From Ornithomonoglobus_A sp045532455 (GTDB taxonomy: Bacteria; Bacillota; Clostridia; UBA1381), in the NCBI GenBank assembly GCA_045532455.1, contig JAZSFX010000038.1, positions 1-64,000 on the forward strand: a stretch of 64,000 nt of DNA. The letters run 5' to 3'. A program made the translations under genes and the position numbers. The notes beneath the pieces are model-generated. The model saw nothing but the letters and a program-made list of their open reading frames with translations. It was not told the origin of the DNA and did no database searches. Shown in pieces: positions 60,710-64,000 of the stretch; the stretch's first letter is position 1, and each line of letters starts with the position of its first letter.

Positions 60710-62242
60710 TTACACCACAACCGCCTCGGCAACCTTGATACCGTCTACCGCCGCCGAAACAATTCCGCCTGCATAGCCTGCGCCCTCACCGCAAGGGTAC
60801 AAACCTTCTATATTTGACTGCATTGTTTCATCTCTTAAAATTCTTACCGGTGCTGATGAGCGTGTTTCGGGTACTGTTATAACCGCTCCAGACATTGCAA
60901 AGCCAGGTAGCTTGCCATCAAGCTTAATAAGCCCCTCGCGCATTGCTTTTACAACAAAATCGGGTAAAACTTCGGATATATCAGTCCACGTTACACCCAT
61001 TTGATACGTAGGCTCTACCTTTTCTCCACTGACTCCCGTGCCTAAAAAATCACCAACATACTGAGCAGGCGCTTTATACGTGTTATTTGCCACTCTGTAT
61101 GCTTTTTCTTCAATTTCACGTTGAAGATACATTCCCGCCAATACATCATCAGAGCCAAAATCCCCCGGTGTAACACTAACAAGTAAGGCACTGTTTGCAT
61201 TCTTGCCATCGCGCGTATAGTAGCTCATACCGTTTGTTACTATTGCACCCTTTTCGGAGGCTGACGCCATAACATACCCACCAGGACACATACAGAATGT
61301 ATACACACCTCTGCCATCTTCGAGATGACACGATAGCTTGTAGTCTGCCGCACCAAGTTTTTTGTGGAATTCTCCGTATTGAGCCTTGTTTATCATTTCC
61401 TGTGGGTGTTCTATCCTTCCCCCAACAGAAAAGCTTTTTTGCTCCATTTTGATACCGCAATCTTTCAACATTACATAGGTATCTCTTGCACTGTGTCCCG
61501 TTGCAAGTACAATTTTTTGAGTTTCTATTGTGTAGTCATTATTTACTACACAACCCGTTATTTTACAGTCTTGTATTTTAAGTGTGGTGAGTTGACTTTC
61601 AAAACGTACCTCGCCACCGTTTTTTATTATCTCACGACGCATAGAACGTACCATATTATACAAATTATCCGTTCCTATATGCGGCTTGGCAAGATACATA
61701 ATTTCTTCGGGTGCACCGTTTTTGGCAAATACCTCGAGAACTTTTTTTATACGAAAATCCTTTGTTCCTGTTGTGAGCTTACCATCCGAAAATGTGCCTG
61801 CACCGCCCTCACCAAACTGAACATTTGAATTTTCATCTAAAATTCCGTTTTTAGAGAAGTTATCGACGTCTTTTTTTCGTTCCTCAACACATTTGCCGCG
61901 CTCTAAGAGTATTACCTTATATCCGTTCTCCGACAAGACATAAGCGCACATCAAACCTGCGGGGCCGGCACCTGCAATTACTATGGGTGCACTGTTCTTT
62001 TTACCCCGTGGGAACTTATATGACGTTTTATGAGAAAACTCTGCATGTTTATTTTTCTTCACCAAAAGAAGTTCATCATCTGCGCACAAATCAACAGTGT
62101 ACACATAATGAACATCGTGTTTTTTTCGTGCATCGAGAGATTTCTTTATAATTGTTATATCCCTTGCACTTGGTATTTCTTTTTTTATTTTCTGGTATAT
62201 ATCCTCCCCGATGGGAAGCTTTATATCTCTTATTCGTATCAT
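60710..62242 (-). CDS. FAD-dependent oxidoreductase (YtfP/HI0933-like group)
   Basis: A 510-residue flavoprotein. N-terminal domain (residues 1-85, from MIRIRDIKLPIGEDI), then the FAD-binding Rossmann motif VIAGAGPAGLMCAYVL near residue 86 and QFGEGGAGTFSDGKLTTGTK. The end GLYPCGEGAGYAGGIVSAAVDGI is the second FAD contact. The family is widespread in Firmicutes and unassigned in function. The frame is open to 62299, but that overlaps the U32 gene; ATG at 62242 lies one base after the U32 stop, which indicates translational coupling. Confidence 0.9.
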   Translation of the reverse strand: MIRIRDIKLPIGEDIYQKIKKEIPSARDITIIKKSLDARKKHDVHYVYTVDLCADDELLLVKKNKHAEFSHKTSYKFPRGKKNSAPIVIAGAGPAGLMCAYVLSENGYKVILLERGKCVEERKKDVDNFSKNGILDENSNVQFGEGGAGTFSDGKLTTGTKDFRIKKVLEVFAKNGAPEEIMYLAKPHIGTDNLYNMVRSMRREIIKNGGEVRFESQLTTLKIQDCKITGCVVNNDYTIETQKIVLATGHSARDTYVMLKDCGIKMEQKSFSVGGRIEHPQEMINKAQYGEFHKKLGAADYKLSCHLEDGRGVYTFCMCPGGYVMASASEKGAIVTNGMSYYTRDGKNANSALLVSVTPGDFGSDDVLAGMYLQREIEEKAYRVANNTYKAPAQYVGDFLGTGVSGEKVEPTYQMGVTWTDISEVLPDFVVKAMREGLIKLDGKLPGFAMSGAVITVPETRSSAPVRILRDETMQSNIEGLYPCGEGAGYAGGIVSAAVDGIKVAEAVVV

Positions 62243-62243
62243 T

Positions 62244-63476
62244 TTAGTTATCGGCTCTCTTTTTGCGGAGCATTGCGCCCTCCCCAACAGGCTCATCACA
62301 GTTTATATAAACTGTCATTTGCGCGTGCGGAGCAACGTCTATGTCCTCACCCTTGTCGTTTTTCATATCGGTGATTATCTGTTTAAAGTATGGCTTTTGA
62401 GGCTGAATAATCTCTATTTCATCACCCTTGAAAAATCTGTTGCGCTGAGTGATTTTTGCCATTTTTGTTTTTTCGTCATACTCCTCAACCATGCCTATCA
62501 GGTCGTAGTCCCTTATATATGAGCTGTCGGTATACACCTGCGTATCCTTATCGGGCTTATGATAGTAAAAACCCGTAGTATAAGGGCGGTGGCTTACCTT
62601 ACAAAGCTCTTCCAATTCCTCAGGATTAAATTTGTAATTTTCGGGGTCTTCAAAATATCTGTCAATTTCGCGTCTGTATGCGCCGACTACCGTTGCAACA
62701 TAGTACGAGGTCTTTACTCTGCCCTCTAATTTAAAGCTCGAAATTCCGCACTCAACCAATTCGGGAATATGCTCTATCATACACAGGTCCTTTGAGTTGA
62801 ATATGAATGTTCCTCTTTCGTTTTCGAATATATCCATATATTCGTTAGGTCTTGTTTCTTCTACAAGCTTATAGTTCCATCTGCACGGATGCGAGCACGC
62901 GCCCTGATTTGCATCGCGGTTTGTCATATAATTGGATAAAAGACATCTGCCCGAATACGAAATACACATAGCACCGTGTATGAATGCTTCAATCTCTAAA
63001 TCCTCAGGAATTTTTTCGCGTATTTCTTTAATTTCTTTAAAAGACATTTCGCGAGCTAACACAACACGTTTTGCACCCATTTTATGCCACATTGTTGCAC
63101 TGCGGTAATTTACGTTATTTGCTTGTGTGCTTATATGAATTGGCAATTCAGGAGCAAGAGAGCGCACCATATCAAACAACCCTAAATCTGCAATCAGGAT
63201 TGCATCAAAACCAAGCGGGCGCACTTCCTCGATAAATTGCTCGAATTTTTCTATATCATCATTATGAGGCAGTATATTTGCGGTAAGATACACTTTTTTT
63301 CCGCGGTCGTGAGCATATTTTATACCCTCTTTCATATCCTCAATGCTAAAATTCTCCGCCGCTACTCTCAGACTATATGCCTCGCCGCCTATATACACTG
63401 CGTCTGCGCCAAAGTCTATTGCCGTTTTTAATTTTTCCAAACTGCCTCCAGGCGCTAATAATTCAGGCTTTTTCAT
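62244..63476 (-). CDS. U32 family protein, probable tRNA hydroxylation factor TrhP
   Basis: A 410-residue protein with the U32 signature: FIHGAMCISYSGRCLLSNYM near residue 165, continuing to CSHPCRWNY (cysteines for a probable iron-sulfur cluster). N-terminal LLAPGGSLEKLKTAIDFGAD and DAVYIGGEAYSLR are typical. U32 proteins were first called collagenase-like peptidases, but YrrN/YrrO (TrhP) of Bacillus are needed for 5-hydroxyuridine at tRNA wobble position 34. The O-methyltransferase upstream supports that reading, as in yrrM-yrrN-yrrO. TTG at 63497 is in frame; ATG at 63476 is the better start. Confidence 0.88.
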   Translation of the reverse strand: MKKPELLAPGGSLEKLKTAIDFGADAVYIGGEAYSLRVAAENFSIEDMKEGIKYAHDRGKKVYLTANILPHNDDIEKFEQFIEEVRPLGFDAILIADLGLFDMVRSLAPELPIHISTQANNVNYRSATMWHKMGAKRVVLAREMSFKEIKEIREKIPEDLEIEAFIHGAMCISYSGRCLLSNYMTNRDANQGACSHPCRWNYKLVEETRPNEYMDIFENERGTFIFNSKDLCMIEHIPELVECGISSFKLEGRVKTSYYVATVVGAYRREIDRYFEDPENYKFNPEELEELCKVSHRPYTTGFYYHKPDKDTQVYTDSSYIRDYDLIGMVEEYDEKTKMAKITQRNRFFKGDEIEIIQPQKPYFKQIITDMKNDKGEDIDVAPHAQMTVYINCDEPVGEGAMLRKKRADN

Positions 63477-63499
63477 TTTTGCAAAATTCCCTTTCAATA

Positions 63500-64000
63500 T
63501 TATATCTTAACCGAAATTGTTACGCCATCACCAAGTGATAAAAGTGAGGTCTGCAACATTTTATGGTCCATAAGCAAATCTATATATGCTCTTAATCTTT
63601 TTACTATTGTTATTTTTCTTCTTACAACGTGATTGTCGTCGGGTGTCATACCCTTATATAAAACATTGTCCGAAATCAATATTCCCCCCGTCTTTAACAG
63701 ATCAACACATTTATTTAGCATATACATATAATGTGCTTTTGGTCCGTCGAGGAATATTATATCAAAATACTCACTTTCCTCTATTGTGTATATATAGTCC
63801 TTGGCGTCTGCTTCAACAACGGTGATTTTATCCTCAAAACCCGCTTTTTTTATGTTCTCGCGTGCTATAAGAGCCAGATCGTGATTGTATTCCACTGTAA
63901 TGATTTTTGCGTCTTCGTCCATACTCTGCGCCATCAATATAGCAGAATAGCCGATTGCACAACCAACCTCCAAAACCCGCTTTGGTCTTTTTATTTTTGT
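63500..64000 (-). CDS. O-methyltransferase, probable TrmR (partial, 5' end outside window)
   Basis: The C-terminal 166 residues of an AdoMet-dependent O-methyltransferase of the YrrM/CatOMT-like family; the frame continues past the right edge. Motif I VLEVGCAIGYSAILMAQ, motif II TVEYNHDLALIARENI, metal-binding DIIFLDGPKAHY and LISDNVLYKG are intact. Bacillus YrrM (TrmR) methylates 5-hydroxyuridine-34 of tRNA to 5-methoxyuridine; adjacency to a U32 gene fits that role. The function is inferred from neighbourhood and family. Confidence 0.85.
   Translation of the reverse strand, partial: TKIKRPKRVLEVGCAIGYSAILMAQSMDEDAKIITVEYNHDLALIARENIKKAGFEDKITVVEADAKDYIYTIEESEYFDIIFLDGPKAHYMYMLNKCVDLLKTGGILISDNVLYKGMTPDDNHVVRRKITIVKRLRAYIDLLMDHKMLQTSLLSLGDGVTISVKI

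Overview
The window is chromosomal DNA from a low-GC Gram-positive bacterium of the class Clostridia, probably an anaerobe of the Eubacteriales. The evidence is: AT-rich spacers with Bacillus-type promoters (TTGACA, 17 bp, TATAAT) and strong AGGAGG ribosome binding sites; pyruvate phosphate dikinase; MurT/GatD; SLH-domain and WG-repeat surface proteins; a Spo0A-type DNA-binding protein; the DUF421/DUF4363 pair; and the Firmicutes order tadA, SRP RNA, dnaX, ybaB, recR. I cannot name genus or species. Most of the window is ordinary core genome, densely packed in short operons on both strands.

Layout. 1-380: tandem promoters that look like those of an rRNA operon running off the left edge. 380-4926: a DUF819 membrane protein and a secreted WG-repeat/SLH protein. 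4986-12484: ppdK, murT-gatD, an SCP2-domain protein and typA. 12485-16125: a structured leader or foldback element with an intrinsic terminator, ahead of a BspA-like leucine-rich-repeat surface protein. 16163-26668: ruvC, argG-argH, a putative glycosyltransferase, a YihY membrane protein, an M18 aminopeptidase, argS, ppa and an HtrA protease. 26971-31846: metF, a MetH lacking the reactivation domain, tRNA-Pro(GGG) and a glycosidase-like protein. 31958-34570: the feoA-feoB-Cys-rich iron operon behind a strong promoter and candidate DtxR-type operators. 34607-39702: tadA, DUF6514, SRP RNA, dnaX, ybaB, recR, rnz. 39737-46713: a RACo-like ASKHA protein, an SLH glucosaminidase, ABC-F, dtd and aconitase. 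46848-49860: a small accessory island with a possible phage tape-measure fragment, zinc-ribbon proteins and relics, and a toxin-antitoxin-like pair. 49873-64000: a YfcE-type phosphodiesterase, TraX, a phosphoesterase, prmA-rpoD-dnaG order, groES-groEL with CIRCE, a BofC-like protein, a receiver-less Spo0A-like protein, DUF421/DUF4363, a FAD protein, a U32 protein and a partial O-methyltransferase (probable tRNA wobble-uridine modification genes).

How genes work together. metF and metH form the methyl branch of methionine synthesis; because this MetH has no AdoMet-dependent reactivation domain, the ASKHA protein at 39737 is a candidate cobalamin reactivator. argG/argH complete arginine synthesis. 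murT/gatD amidate lipid II. The feo genes import ferrous iron. dnaG, rpoD, dnaX, recR and ruvC are replication, transcription and repair housekeeping.

The most unusual items are non-coding: a 150-bp foldback plus pseudoknot-capable segment plus UUCG terminator before the BspA-like gene (12531-12732); two diverged copies of an 86-88 bp palindromic repeat at 1570 and 59530; a nested inverted repeat at 51147-51247; and a direct/inverted repeat cluster between argS and the M18 peptidase gene. The receiver-less Spo0A-like protein and the decayed zinc-ribbon pieces of the island are the main protein-level oddities. No CRISPR array, complete insertion sequence or complete prophage was seen.
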